Positions 18,175 to 27,797 of a stretch of 64,000 nt of DNA are shown piece by piece. The notes beneath the pieces are model-generated. The model was not told the origin of the DNA. It searched no databases and was given only the letters and a program-made list of their open reading frames with translations. Within the stretch, counting starts at the first letter, position 1, and each line of letters opens with the position of its first letter. This DNA comes from Microcoleus sp. FACHB-672 (GTDB lineage: Bacteria; Cyanobacteriota; Cyanobacteriia; Cyanobacteriales; Oscillatoriaceae): contig NZ_JACJOU010000033.1 in the NCBI RefSeq assembly GCF_014695725.1, positions 62,001 through 126,000 of the forward strand, given 5' to 3'. Both the position numbers and the translations under genes were made by a program.

Positions 18175-21100
18175 ATGTCGTCACGGGGAAGAAGCAGAAA
18201 CACCCTGATTCTCGGAATCTTTCTGGGAGTAGGAGCAATTGTTTGGATAGAAGCGCTTGATTTAAAGCCGGTACTCGCTTTACCGATCGTTCCTGCTGCC
18301 GATGGCACCGGCACCATTGTTACCCCTGACGGCAACCGCTTTGATATCGGGGGGGGAAAGTTTTCTCAAGATGGAGCGAACCTATTCCACAGCTTGGAGC
18401 AGTTTGGCCTCAATTCAGGCCAGACTGCAAACTTTCTCTCCAACCCGGAAATTCGCAATATTTTAACTCGGATTACCGGCGGAGATGCATCAATCATTAA
18501 CGGATTAATACAAATAACCGGCGGCCACTCAAACTTATTTTTAATCAACCCAGCCGGCATCGTATTTGGCCCAAACGCATCATTAAACGTGCCCGCAGCG
18601 TTCACCGCCACAACCGCTAACCGCATCGGCTTTAATGGGGGCGAGTTTAACGCAGAGGGCAACAACAACTACCCAGCCTTAGTCGGCACTCCCAGCGCCT
18701 TTACCTTCTCACCTTCCCATACTGGCGCAATCATCAATAGTGGCGCTCTAGCTGTAAAATCAGGCCAAAACATAACCCTGCTCGGTGGCACCGTCATCAA
18801 CACCGGCAGCGTATCAGCCCCCGCAGGTCAAATCACCCTCGCCGCAGTCCCAGGCGAAAGCACCGTACGCATCAGCCAGCAAGGACATCTTCTCAGCTTA
18901 GAAGTCAAACAGAATTCCCAAAACATCCAAGCGACAATGCCGGCAGTGCAATTGCCCGAATTGCTCACAGGCGGCGGCACAAATCACGCAACAGGTTTGA
19001 CAGTCAACAACGATGGCACCGTACAGCTAAGCGGTTCCGGTCTAAAAGTGCCCAATCAAACCGGCGTAGCAATCATAGCCGGTTCAGTTGATGCCTCAAA
19101 CACTCAAGGATCACCCGCTTCACCGGGCGGAAATATTAACATCTTAGGCAATACCGTCGGACTAGCCGGTGCCAAAATTAACGCCTCAGGCGCAGCCGGT
19201 GGCGGGAATATCCGGATCGGCGGCGATTATCAGGGGATGGGCTTAGTGCCCAATGCTTCCCAAACCTACGTCAGCAAAGATTCAGAAATAGCCGCAGACG
19301 CCATAACAGCCGGCAATGGGGGTCGAATCATCGTTTGGTCAGACAAAGTCACCCGATTTTATGGCAATCTCAGCGCTCGTGGCAGCAACAATGGTGGGAA
19401 TGGGGGCTTCGCGGAAATCTCAGGCAAAGAAAACCTCGCCTTTGATGGCACAGTTGATCTGAGTGCAGCGAACGGACAATTGGGGACTTTGCTGTTAGAC
19501 CCAGACAATATCGTCATTGTCAATGGCAATAACGCAGCAGATGACGACCAGTTAGATGATGGTCAAATATTAGCCGGCGATGATCCAGGACAAACCTACA
19601 CAATTTCCCAAAATAACATTCAAAGGCTTTTGCGAGATGGAGCCGTTATCTTAGAAGCGACAAACGATATCACGATTGATAGTGAGTTTCAGGTAAGCGG
19701 CACCAATGGCTCACTAACTTTTACAGCCGATGCGGACAGTGATGGGAATGGGGCATTTGTGGCGCAAAATATGCGCTTCCCAAACCCAGGAACGAACGAG
19801 ATAGAGCTAAACATTTCAGGAGCGAGTATAACAATTGGCGACATTGCAACAGAGCTGAGAAGTATTAACTTCAACAGCACAGGTTCGATGAATCTGGGCG
19901 CTATAGACACCACTCATCCCTCTGGATCTGCGGGGAATGTTACCCTCAATGCCGACGGGGACATTGATGTGGTATCTATTAACGCCCAAGGTGGTAATAA
20001 CCAAGGGGGTAATGTTGATATCACTACCCAGCAATTTTTACGAGTCGACGGCTCTTTTGTTGACCAAAATGGCATAGCCGCCAGCATTTCTAGTGCCGGC
20101 TCTCCGGCAGGTTCGATTACCATCAACCACGGAGGTGGCAGCACTGACCCAGTAACACCCTTTATCATCGGGGATGCCAGCACTAACGGAACTGCCGCAG
20201 GCATTACAGCTGGGGCTGACAATACAGTTCAAATCAATCCTTCACCCTCAGAACCTCCAGCACCAACCCCCTCAGAACCTCCAGCACCAACCCCCTCAGA
20301 ACCCCCAGCACCAACCCCCTCAGAACCTCCAGCACCTAATCCCACACCCATTCCGGCACCAACACCGGGCACTGGTTCTCTACCAACACCTTTGCCGGCA
20401 CCGTCACCCATTCTGACGCCATCCCCGTCAAACGGCCCAATTTCAACACCCACGCCAGTGCCGGCACCAACCCCAGCACCAACGCCAGCATCAACTCCAG
20501 TACCAACACCAACGCCAGCATCAACTCCAGCATCAACTCCAGTGCCGGCACCAACGCCAGCATCAACTTCAGTACCAACACCAACTCCAGCATCAACGCC
20601 AGTACCGGCACCGACACCAACCCCAGTTTCAACGCCGATACCTAATCCCACACCCATTCTGGCACCAACACCGGGCACTGGTTCTCTACCAACGCCCTTG
20701 CCGGCACCAACACCCATTCTGACGCCGTCTCCGTCAAACAGCCCAATTTCAACACCCACGCCGTCTCCGTCAAACAGCCCAATTTCAACACCCACGCCGT
20801 CTCCGTCAAACAGCCCAATTTCAACACCCACGCCGTCTCCGTCAAACAGCCCAATTTCAACACCCTCTGCAGGTGAAGTCGATTCAATTGCAACGCCGGT
20901 ACCCTCTGCAGGTGAAGCCGATTCAATTGCAACGCCGGCACCCTCACCCACTCCAACGCCGTCGCCCAGCAGTTACTCATCTTCACCAAAAACCCGAAAT
21001 TCTGCTCACACTTCAACGGGTTTACAAACAGGTGCGAAACCCCTGCCACGCAGAGCAAGAACAACAGAAGCTCCCCCATTAGAAGTACCTGAATTTACAG

Positions 21101-22524
21101 GGAGTTTGAGCGACTTTTCAAGTGTTATCATTTCCAAGTTCTCAGTTGTTGGCTCTACTGGACAAGTCTGGAGCGATTCATTTGTCAACAAGGCAGAGTC
21201 CTTTTCTATCTCAACAGAAAATAACCTTTCCGTTTACAACTCAGCAAATGAGCAAGCGCCAGTCATACGCCTGACTAGCCGCAGCGACATTCAAAACCTG
21301 ATTGAGAAAGGCAACTTTGCTCAAGCCGTGGCAATAACTGATCGCTTTTATAGCGAAGAATTTGAGGGGTATTTAGGCCGGCAGTTCCCAGTATCTTATT
21401 TGTCTTATACAGGCATACAAAGCAAACTGAGTGAAATGGCTGCCATTACCGGCACCAAGGCAGTTGTTATCTATACCTTTGTGGAAGCCGATCAATTAAA
21501 TTTGCTGCTAGTTCCACCCACAGGCAAACCCATTTATAAAAGCGTGCCGGCAGCCAATGCTAAAGTGCTGATGGAACAAGTGAGAGAACTTCAGCAACAA
21601 ATTGGCGATCCCACTCAACGCCGAACCACAAGCTATTTAGCAGCATCCCAGCAACTCTATCAGTGGATCATTGCTCCGCTAGAGGGTGAGTTGCAACAGC
21701 TAGAGGTGGATACACTGATGTTCAGTATGGACACAGGGTTGCGGACATTGCCGGTAGCAGCTTTACATAACGGTCAGCAGTTTTTGGTAGAAAAATACAG
21801 TTTGAGCTTGATTCCTAGCCTAGTTTTGACCGATGACCGCTATGCAGATGTGAAAAATGCTTCAGTCCTAGCAATGGGAATGTCAGAGTTTCCTGACCAA
21901 CCTCCTTTGCCGGCAGTGCCGGTGGAAATCGCCTCTATCTCGGAAAATCTGTGGTCAGGACAAGCTTTTCTCAATCAAGCGTCTACCCTAGAAAATTTGC
22001 AACGAGAACGCAGAAAGCAGTCGTTTGGCATTATTCACATAGCTACTCACGGAGAGTTTAAACCCGGTGAAGTCAATAACTCCTACATCCAGTTATGGGA
22101 TGAAAAGCTACGCCTCGATGAGATGGAGCAGTTAAAATGGCATGACCCACCTGTAAATTTGTTGGTGCTCAGTGCTTGCCGCACAGCGGTTGGAGATTCA
22201 CAAGCCGAACTCGGCTTTGCAGGGTTAGCGGTGCAGACCGGCGCGAGTTCGGCCCTAGCAAGTATGTGGTACGCTAACGATGCCGGCACTCTAGGGCTGA
22301 TGAGCGAGTTTTACAAGTCTTTGCACTCAGCCCCCATTAAGGCAGAAGCATTAAGAAGGGCGCAGATAGCAATGCTTCAGGGAGACGTGCATTTGCAAAA
22401 CGGTCAGATGATGGGGAACTTCGGGAAACTGTCACTGCCTCCAGAATTGACCGCACTAGGGAATCGAAACTTAAAACACCCTTATTATTGGGCCGGCTTT
22501 ACAATGATTGGCAGTCCTTGGTAG
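18175..22524 (+). CDS. Two-partner-secretion (TPS) protein with C-terminal CHAT protease domain
   Basis: A 1449-residue fusion. Residues about 1-40 are an export signal; about 40-165 form a haemagglutinin/TPS secretion domain ([36 protein letters not shown]). Beta-helix-like repeats run to about residue 680. A Pro/Ser/Thr-rich repeat linker spans about 685-930. The C-terminal 370 residues are a CHAT (caspase-HetF) domain with the dyad His1292 in IATHGEF and Cys1335 in VLSACRTA, and the usual ending [13 protein letters not shown] domains normally pass an outer-membrane FhaC/ShlB pore; no such gene is in the window. ATG 18175 lies 7 bases after the DUF928 gene. The fusion implies a secreted or surface caspase-like protease; the substrate is unknown. 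Confidence 0.93.
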   Translation: MSSRGRSRNTLILGIFLGVGAIVWIEALDLKPVLALPIVPAADGTGTIVTPDGNRFDIGGGKFSQDGANLFHSLEQFGLNSGQTANFLSNPEIRNILTRITGGDASIINGLIQITGGHSNLFLINPAGIVFGPNASLNVPAAFTATTANRIGFNGGEFNAEGNNNYPALVGTPSAFTFSPSHTGAIINSGALAVKSGQNITLLGGTVINTGSVSAPAGQITLAAVPGESTVRISQQGHLLSLEVKQNSQNIQATMPAVQLPELLTGGGTNHATGLTVNNDGTVQLSGSGLKVPNQTGVAIIAGSVDASNTQGSPASPGGNINILGNTVGLAGAKINASGAAGGGNIRIGGDYQGMGLVPNASQTYVSKDSEIAADAITAGNGGRIIVWSDKVTRFYGNLSARGSNNGGNGGFAEISGKENLAFDGTVDLSAANGQLGTLLLDPDNIVIVNGNNAADDDQLDDGQILAGDDPGQTYTISQNNIQRLLRDGAVILEATNDITIDSEFQVSGTNGSLTFTADADSDGNGAFVAQNMRFPNPGTNEIELNISGASITIGDIATELRSINFNSTGSMNLGAIDTTHPSGSAGNVTLNADGDIDVVSINAQGGNNQGGNVDITTQQFLRVDGSFVDQNGIAASISSAGSPAGSITINHGGGSTDPVTPFIIGDASTNGTAAGITAGADNTVQINPSPSEPPAPTPSEPPAPTPSEPPAPTPSEPPAPNPTPIPAPTPGTGSLPTPLPAPSPILTPSPSNGPISTPTPVPAPTPAPTPASTPVPTPTPASTPASTPVPAPTPASTSVPTPTPASTPVPAPTPTPVSTPIPNPTPILAPTPGTGSLPTPLPAPTPILTPSPSNSPISTPTPSPSNSPISTPTPSPSNSPISTPTPSPSNSPISTPSAGEVDSIATPVPSAGEADSIATPAPSPTPTPSPSSYSSSPKTRNSAHTSTGLQTGAKPLPRRARTTEAPPLEVPEFTGSLSDFSSVIISKFSVVGSTGQVWSDSFVNKAESFSISTENNLSVYNSANEQAPVIRLTSRSDIQNLIEKGNFAQAVAITDRFYSEEFEGYLGRQFPVSYLSYTGIQSKLSEMAAITGTKAVVIYTFVEADQLNLLLVPPTGKPIYKSVPAANAKVLMEQVRELQQQIGDPTQRRTTSYLAASQQLYQWIIAPLEGELQQLEVDTLMFSMDTGLRTLPVAALHNGQQFLVEKYSLSLIPSLVLTDDRYADVKNASVLAMGMSEFPDQPPLPAVPVEIASISENLWSGQAFLNQASTLENLQRERRKQSFGIIHIATHGEFKPGEVNNSYIQLWDEKLRLDEMEQLKWHDPPVNLLVLSACRTAVGDSQAELGFAGLAVQTGASSALASMWYANDAGTLGLMSEFYKSLHSAPIKAEALRRAQIAMLQGDVHLQNGQMMGNFGKLSLPPELTALGNRNLKHPYYWAGFTMIGSPW
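20229..20960 (+). repeat. Tandem repeats encoding Pro/Ser/Thr-rich linker
   Basis: Within the TPS-CHAT gene. At the left are four copies of a 24-base unit encoding PTPSEPPA-like octamers. In the middle are degenerate 12-18-base units encoding [10 protein letters not shown]. At the right are four near-perfect copies of a 36-base unit (encoding [12 protein letters not shown]) and two copies of a unit encoding SAGE(V/A)DSIATP. A segment encoding [21 protein letters not shown] occurs twice, so larger blocks were duplicated too. All units are multiples of three and keep frame. Confidence 0.9.
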
Positions 22525-22860
22525 TAAGAAGCATAATTTTTTAAATTTGTCGAGTGGGTAATAACTGAGATATGATCTTGTTGGTTAATGCAATCCGCGA
22601 GCACTATAGGAAAGCCGCTCAGACGAATGCGAAAGCCCGAACTGTGAGGCTGCCGCCGACAAACCAACTCGTCCTTTAATTCAGGCATCTTCTTCTGACA
22701 GCATTTTGGGTTTAGCCGAGCACAAAGCTTGCTGCTGCATCACTGCCATCCCAAGGCTTTTTAATTTGAGCATCTACAATCTAAAATCCGATGACTCTGC
22801 TCATCCCCTCATACCTTTTTTCTAGTTGCGCTTAGCTAATAAACTAACAACATTATATTT
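22525..22860. other. Intergenic region before CHASE2 kinase
   Basis: About 336 bases between the TPS-CHAT gene and the CHASE2 kinase. It holds a 35-codon frame (22572-22679, starting MILLVNAIREHY) with no ribosome site, which I do not call. No clear T-run terminator follows the TPS-CHAT stop, so read-through into the kinase genes is possible. Confidence 0.4.
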
Positions 22861-22875
22861 ATGTGGATCAAGGCT

Positions 22876-22884
22876 AAAAAAAAA
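22876..22884 (+). other. A9 tract separating start codon from CHASE2 kinase frame
   Basis: Nine consecutive A follow ATG 22861 (MWIKAKKK...). In this frame translation stops after 15 codons at TAA. In the next frame the residues after the A run are [18 protein letters not shown], which is the expected N-terminal membrane segment of CHASE2 kinases and joins the long kinase frame. One extra A, or a -1 slip on the A run, restores an intact protein starting at 22861. The choices are a sequencing error, a real frameshift, or slippage-controlled expression. Confidence 0.7.
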
Positions 22885-22922
22885 CATGGGAGTGGCGCGG
22901 TGGATTAATTATCGCCCCTAGT

Positions 22923-25034
22923 GTGGCAGCATTTGTAATTCTTATGCGAATGCTTGGCTTCTTCCAGCTGTTAGAATTGTCCGCTTTAGATCAATTATTT
23001 CGCCTGCGTCCCTTAGAAAAACCCGACTCACGCATTGTCATTGTTGGCATCGATGAGTCCGATTTGGAAAAAGTAGGAAAATGGCCGATTCCGGATACTG
23101 TACTGGCGCAATTGCTGAAGAAAGTGCAACAGCAGAAACCGAGAGCGATCGGCCTGGACATCTATCGCGATTTGCCGGTAGAACCTGGTTACGGAGAATT
23201 AGTTCAGGTTTTTGAGTCTACCCCAAACTTGATCGGTATCCAGAAAGTCGTTGGCTATGGACCCAATCAGACTGTCGCTCCATCGCCGGTGCTCAGTAAG
23301 TTGGGTAAAACCAGTGCCAATGATTTTCCTTGGGATGTGGATGGCAAGATCCGTCGTGGCTTTTTGTATTTAAAAGGCAAAGAAGGCAAAAATGTATATA
23401 GTTTAGGATTTAAGCTAGCTTGGCTATATCTGGAAGAAGAAGGCATTCAACCAAAGATGAAAAATGAAATTCAGATTCAGCTAGGTAAAGCAATATTTAC
23501 GCCTTTTGAAACAAATGATGGTGGATACGTGGGTGCTGCCGATCAAGGCTATCAAATTTTGTTGAACTACCGGGGACCGCAACAGACATTTGAAACAGTA
23601 TCCCTAGGGGATGTATTAGAAAACAAAATCAAGCCAGACTTGATGCGTGATCGCATTGTACTGATCGGCTCTACAGCAAAGAGTATTAAAGATTTCTTGC
23701 TAACTCCCTACAGTAGCAACTTAGTGTCTATTCCTGAGCCAATGGCCGGCGTCGAAATTCATGCGAACATGACCAGCCAAATTATTAGCGCCGCTTTAGA
23801 GGGAAGATCACTCTTAAAAACGCTGAGTGAACCACTAGAGTGGCTGTGGCTTTTGAGTTGGTCTGCGCTTGGTGCCACACTGACCTGTAAATGGAGATAC
23901 ACCAACGGTGTAGCTAGAATTTCATTTCTGGGAACCGCCGGCAGAATAGTGCTATTCAGTGGCATTCTCATCGGCTCTGGCTACATCGCTTTTGTCGAAA
24001 ACTTGTGGGTTCCTGTATTTCCAGCCTTACTGACTTTGATCGGAGCTACGATTGTTAAAACAGGTTACACCCTTTGGGAAAATCTGAAACTTTCTTACAA
24101 GCAAATAGAGGAGTATTCACGCACGCTTGAAGTAAAAGTTGAGCAGCGCACCCAAGAATTACAGACTAAAAATGAAGAACTTGATGGAACTTTGCAACAG
24201 TTGAGAGCGGCACAGAAACAGATGATCGCTCAAGAGAAATTGGCTTCTTTGGGTTCTCTCACCGCCGGAATTGCCCATGAAATTAGAAATCCTCTTAATT
24301 TTGTTACCAATTTTGCCACCATTTCTGTGGATTTGGCGCAAGAACTTAAAGAAGAGATTGAAAATCAAACAGAAAACTTAGAAGCCGAGGCTGTTGAATA
24401 TATCAATGAAATTTTTACTGATTTAACAGAAAGCGTGGTTGAAATAGAAAAACAGGGCAAAAGAATCGAAAGTATTCTTTTGGGAATGATGATGCACGCT
24501 CAGCAAGAAACCGGCCAACCAGAACTGACAGCGCTCAATTCCTTATTAGCCGAATCAGTTCAACTTGCTTATCAGAGTTTCCGGGCTAATAAAGAAACTG
24601 TTGAAATTATTTTGAAACTTCAGCATGATGAGCCTTTAGGCAACTTTTATATCGTTCCCCAAGATATTAGCAAAGCTTTTGTTAATATTATCAATAATGC
24701 TTGTTATACAGTTAATCAGAAGAAAAAAGTGCTGGGCGATAAGTTCACTCCAATTATTGAAATAAAAGCTATCAACCTGGAAGATCGTGCAGAAATTTAC
24801 ATAGGAGATAACGGTGAGGGCATTTCACAAGATATTATAGATAAAATATTCAATCCATTTTTTACAACCAAACCGCCTGGAGAAGGAACAGGTTTGGGTT
24901 TGTCTATCACGCATGAAATTATTGTCGGCCAGCATCAAGGAGAAATAAAAGTCGAAAGCGTTCCAGACTCGCATACAGAATTTATCATAGTCTTGCCAAG
25001 AAACGCGCTTGAGAGCCAAACAGTTGTTCGGTGA
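22923..25034 (+). CDS. CHASE2-domain sensor histidine kinase (5' end out of frame)
   Basis: A membrane sensor kinase. The frame runs on from GTG 22923, but the true N-terminus is probably encoded from ATG 22861 and joined across the A9 tract. Parts: N-terminal membrane helix, extracytoplasmic CHASE2 sensor ([19 protein letters not shown] through [11 protein letters not shown] and [13 protein letters not shown]), three membrane helices (about residues 300-385 from GTG), coiled coil, then kinase with His452 in [13 protein letters not shown] box [10 protein letters not shown]1 [10 protein letters not shown] box [12 protein letters not shown] and G2 TGLGLSIT. It lies 20 bases before the receiver-kinase gene, so the two form an operon. 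The ligand is unknown. Confidence 0.88.
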   Translation: MAAFVILMRMLGFFQLLELSALDQLFRLRPLEKPDSRIVIVGIDESDLEKVGKWPIPDTVLAQLLKKVQQQKPRAIGLDIYRDLPVEPGYGELVQVFESTPNLIGIQKVVGYGPNQTVAPSPVLSKLGKTSANDFPWDVDGKIRRGFLYLKGKEGKNVYSLGFKLAWLYLEEEGIQPKMKNEIQIQLGKAIFTPFETNDGGYVGAADQGYQILLNYRGPQQTFETVSLGDVLENKIKPDLMRDRIVLIGSTAKSIKDFLLTPYSSNLVSIPEPMAGVEIHANMTSQIISAALEGRSLLKTLSEPLEWLWLLSWSALGATLTCKWRYTNGVARISFLGTAGRIVLFSGILIGSGYIAFVENLWVPVFPALLTLIGATIVKTGYTLWENLKLSYKQIEEYSRTLEVKVEQRTQELQTKNEELDGTLQQLRAAQKQMIAQEKLASLGSLTAGIAHEIRNPLNFVTNFATISVDLAQELKEEIENQTENLEAEAVEYINEIFTDLTESVVEIEKQGKRIESILLGMMMHAQQETGQPELTALNSLLAESVQLAYQSFRANKETVEIILKLQHDEPLGNFYIVPQDISKAFVNIINNACYTVNQKKKVLGDKFTPIIEIKAINLEDRAEIYIGDNGEGISQDIIDKIFNPFFTTKPPGEGTGLGLSITHEIIVGQHQGEIKVESVPDSHTEFIIVLPRNALESQTVVR

Positions 25035-25054
25035 GAATAAAACGGGAGTAAACT

Positions 25055-26314
25055 ATGCCACCCAAAATTTTATTTGTAGATGATGAATTACCTTTTGAAG
25101 CCCTAATTAAACGACATTTCAGGAAAGAAATTAGGGCAAAAATGCTGGATTTAATTTTTGCTTCTAATGGCGCAGAAGCGCTAGCAAAGTTGAAGGCAGA
25201 AGCTCCTGTTGATCTCGTTGTCACCGATATCAATATGCCAGTAATGGACGGTCTAACATTGCTTGATAAAATTAATGTTTTAGATCCAACCCTCAAAACA
25301 GTGGTGCTTTCAGCCTATGGGGATATGAAAAATATTAGAACAGCGATGAATCGGGGTGCTTTTGATTTTCTCAATAAGCCAATTGATTTTCAAGACTTAG
25401 AAATTACAATTAACAGAGCTTTAGATCAGGTACGGCAAATCAGAGAAAACCAACAAAAACTGTTATCTGCTCAGACTCAACTGATCCAAAGCGAAAAAAT
25501 GTCTGCACTCGGCCAGCTCATTGCCGGTGTAGCGCACGAAATTAACAACCCAGTTGGCTATATTACCGGCAATATTGAGATTGCTGAAGAGTATCTTCAA
25601 GACTTAATTGATCTCTTAAATCTCTACCAGGAACAGTTTCCTGATCCAGGGCCAGAAATTTCTAAGAAAATGCAGGATATTGGCCTGGATGCTTTGGTCA
25701 ATGATATGCCTTTACTGATCTCATCCATGAGAGAGGGAACGGATCGCATTTGCTTGCTGAGTACGTCACTGCGAACGTTTTCTCGTTCCGATATGTCTTC
25801 TAAGGTAGCCTTCAATATCCATGATGGACTTGATAGTACCCTGCTAATTTTGAAGTACCGGCTTAAAGGGAAGATGAACCGGCCTGCTATTGAAGTGATT
25901 AAAGAATATGGGCCATTGCCGTTAGTGATGTGCTACCCCGGACAGCTCAATCAAGTGTTTATGAATATCATTGCGAATGCAATTGACGCCATTGATGAGT
26001 TTAGTGATGAGGCATTATCTAATGAATCTAATGAAATCAAGGAAGTTTCTAATATCGTTAAAATTCGCACGGAGTTAACGGCAGATGAGAAGGGGGTTGT
26101 GATTCGGATTTCTGACAATGGGCCAGGAATACCAGAAGATGTGCAACAGCACGTGTTTGACTACTTATTCACCACAAAACCCGTCGGCAGTGGTACAGGT
26201 TTGGGATTGTCGATTAGCTATCAAATTGTGGTGGAAAAACACGGAGGCCAACTGAGTTGTGTGAGTGCGCCCGGACAGGGCGCAGAGTTTATCATCGAGA
26301 TTCCCCTTGAGTAA
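25055..26314 (+). CDS. Response-regulator receiver/histidine kinase hybrid
   Basis: A 419-residue protein with an N-terminal receiver domain (Asp9-Asp10, phosphoacceptor Asp58 in VVTDINMPVMDG, Lys in FLNKPID), a helical linker and a histidine kinase core with His161 in GVAHEINNPVGY, N box NQVFMNIIANAIDA, G1 ISDNGPGI and G2 TGLGLSIS. It lacks membrane segments. Placed 20 bases after the CHASE2 kinase, it is a good candidate to receive phosphate from that kinase and pass it on. GGGAGTAA precedes ATG 25055. Its kinase core shares long identical runs with the PAS kinase at 13.1 kb, so the two are paralogs. Confidence 0.93.
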   Translation: MPPKILFVDDELPFEALIKRHFRKEIRAKMLDLIFASNGAEALAKLKAEAPVDLVVTDINMPVMDGLTLLDKINVLDPTLKTVVLSAYGDMKNIRTAMNRGAFDFLNKPIDFQDLEITINRALDQVRQIRENQQKLLSAQTQLIQSEKMSALGQLIAGVAHEINNPVGYITGNIEIAEEYLQDLIDLLNLYQEQFPDPGPEISKKMQDIGLDALVNDMPLLISSMREGTDRICLLSTSLRTFSRSDMSSKVAFNIHDGLDSTLLILKYRLKGKMNRPAIEVIKEYGPLPLVMCYPGQLNQVFMNIIANAIDAIDEFSDEALSNESNEIKEVSNIVKIRTELTADEKGVVIRISDNGPGIPEDVQQHVFDYLFTTKPVGSGTGLGLSISYQIVVEKHGGQLSCVSAPGQGAEFIIEIPLE

Positions 26315-26434
26315 CGCTCCCTGAGCAATGATATTTGTTTGAGGATTCATCATTTTGGGTTATTTTGGAAGTGTCCGAGGAGATTCTTCCAAATTTTATC
26401 CATCGAGTTTCAGCCGGTTGCGAACTGCCGGCAA

Positions 26435-26468
26435 TAAAAAACCTCGACAACCAGCTTGGGCACCGAGG
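26435..26468 (-). terminator. Possible intrinsic terminator
   Basis: Read on the minus strand, CCTCG and CGAGG flank a 17-base inner part that can itself pair (CCA/TGG), and TTTTTT follows. It is placed to stop transcripts coming from the small minus-strand gene that ends at 26693. The stem is short and the distance from the gene is about 225 bases. Confidence 0.4.
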
Positions 26469-26692
26469 CGTCAATCAAGGTTCTTTTATTATAGAGCAAC
26501 CTCTGCATTTTTTCACTATTAATTTCTAACCTCAGATAGAGGCGACGGTTACCGTTTAACGGTACAGAGCAGATACCTGTGGAAATCACATCCACCGGCA
26601 CTTCCTATATAAGGGCCGGCGAACAGATGGGCCAATCCCACTGATTTTAATGAGGTCGCGAGGATCGGCACGATCCCCTAACCTACTAAAGC

Positions 26693-26896
26693 TTAAGTTG
26701 ATTGTTGGTTGCTATCGCCGGGACGTTGGGTAGCAGCTTCATTTTCTTGCGCTTCATCGGTTCTTGTAGAATCGTCATCACCAAGACCCGCAACATCGCT
26801 CACCTCTGCGGGATCGGCGGCGGCATTTGTCAGACCCCCAGTGTTGGTGTTGGGTTTAGTTGAAGTGCTTTTATGACTGGCGTGACCACTAGACAT
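26693..26896 (-). CDS. Small disordered hydrophilic protein
   Basis: A 67-residue frame with a good ribosome site (AGAGGAAA, about 8 bases before the ATG). The product is rich in Thr, Ser, Asn, Asp and Glu, begins MSSGHASHKSTSTK and has an acidic centre (DVAGLGDDDST); it has no hydrophobic core and is probably unstructured. I recognise no family. It stands alone, facing away from the DinB gene. Low complexity makes chance ORFs more likely, but start signal and codon use look genuine. Confidence 0.55.
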   Translation of the reverse strand: MSSGHASHKSTSTKPNTNTGGLTNAAADPAEVSDVAGLGDDDSTRTDEAQENEAATQRPGDSNQQST

Positions 26897-27278
26897 AACA
26901 GTTTCCTCTGATTAATTGAATGAATACACCCAGCTTAGACTTATCAATTCCGGGGCAGACTCTATCGCCAGGTGGAGATTCAAACCTTTGCCGGTGATAG
27001 ATGAATCTTACCCACTATCCCTGCAACACTTAAATTCCTTACTTCTATATTAGGTAGAATTTTTACTGAAGACTTCGGTTATTTTAAATAGCATAATTGT
27101 TATTTAAAATAAGATAAAATCAAACAGAAACCTATAGTACTTTTTAATTTTAATTCGCCCTTAATTAGCGTTATTTTAGTTATTTATTTCCTGATTTTAA
27201 TATTTTTAATGTATGATAAATTTATTCAACCCTTAGATAAAAGCTGAACCGTTTTATTAAGTTTGATCGGTGGCAGAT
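26897..27278. other. AT-rich divergent intergenic region
   Basis: About 380 bases between the small minus-strand gene and the DinB gene. The right half (27040-27240) is very AT-rich with overlapping AAATAGCATAATTGTTATTTAAAATAAG-like runs and probably contains the DinB promoter. No ORF or RNA was recognised. Confidence 0.45.
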
Positions 27279-27770
27279 ATGCTCAGACAACACTTCCAGA
27301 TGCTCGCACGCTATAACACTTTGGCAAATCACCGGCTGTATGAAGTTTGCGGTCAACTGAGTGATGCAGAACGCAAGCGTATCAGGCCAGCCTTTTTTAA
27401 AAGTATTCACGGGACGCTTAACCACATTATGGTAGGTGATCGGATTTGGATGACACGATTTCAAGGTGGAAATATTGCTTCCACAGGTCTTAATGCAATT
27501 CTCTATGAAGATTTTGATCAGCTTTGGGAAGCGCGGGTGTTAGAAGATGAACGAATCGAGACTTTTATTTCTAATTTAAATGAGGAATTTTTAAGTAGCA
27601 CAATTGAATATCGAAATAACCAAGGAAATATTTATACCGATCCGGTCAATCTATTAATGGCGCATTTTTTTAATCACCAGACACACCATCGGGGACAAAT
27701 TCACGATTTGTTAACACAAACTGAAATTGCTCCGCCAGTTCTCGATATGCACCGGATTATTCGCCCCTAA
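27279..27770 (+). CDS. DinB-family protein
   Basis: A four-helix DinB/YfiT-like protein of 163 residues. Metal-binding His residues fit the family pattern: His in GTLNHIMVGDRIW in the second helix and the HTHHRGQ motif in the last. Such proteins are often thiol-dependent metalloenzymes or stress proteins. I chose ATG 27279 (MLRQHFQMLARYN), which is where family members usually begin, over GTG 27270 three codons upstream. It converges on the transporter gene with 27 bases between stops. Confidence 0.88.
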   Translation: MLRQHFQMLARYNTLANHRLYEVCGQLSDAERKRIRPAFFKSIHGTLNHIMVGDRIWMTRFQGGNIASTGLNAILYEDFDQLWEARVLEDERIETFISNLNEEFLSSTIEYRNNQGNIYTDPVNLLMAHFFNHQTHHRGQIHDLLTQTEIAPPVLDMHRIIRP

Positions 27771-27797
27771 ATCTCACTTATTTATTTAAAAAATGGC

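Noticed and set aside
20229-20951. 240-codon Gly/Val-rich frame on the minus strand opposite the Pro-rich linker
   Set aside because: Antisense shadow of the CCA/ACC repeats; no start signal and no independent coding signature.
22572-22679. 35-codon frame MILLVNAIREHY... upstream of the CHASE2 kinase
   Set aside because: Composition is protein-like but there is no ribosome site and no family resemblance; too weak to call.
26410-26601. 63-codon minus-strand frame containing the terminator hairpin
   Set aside because: Overlaps a hairpin and T-run; no ribosome site.
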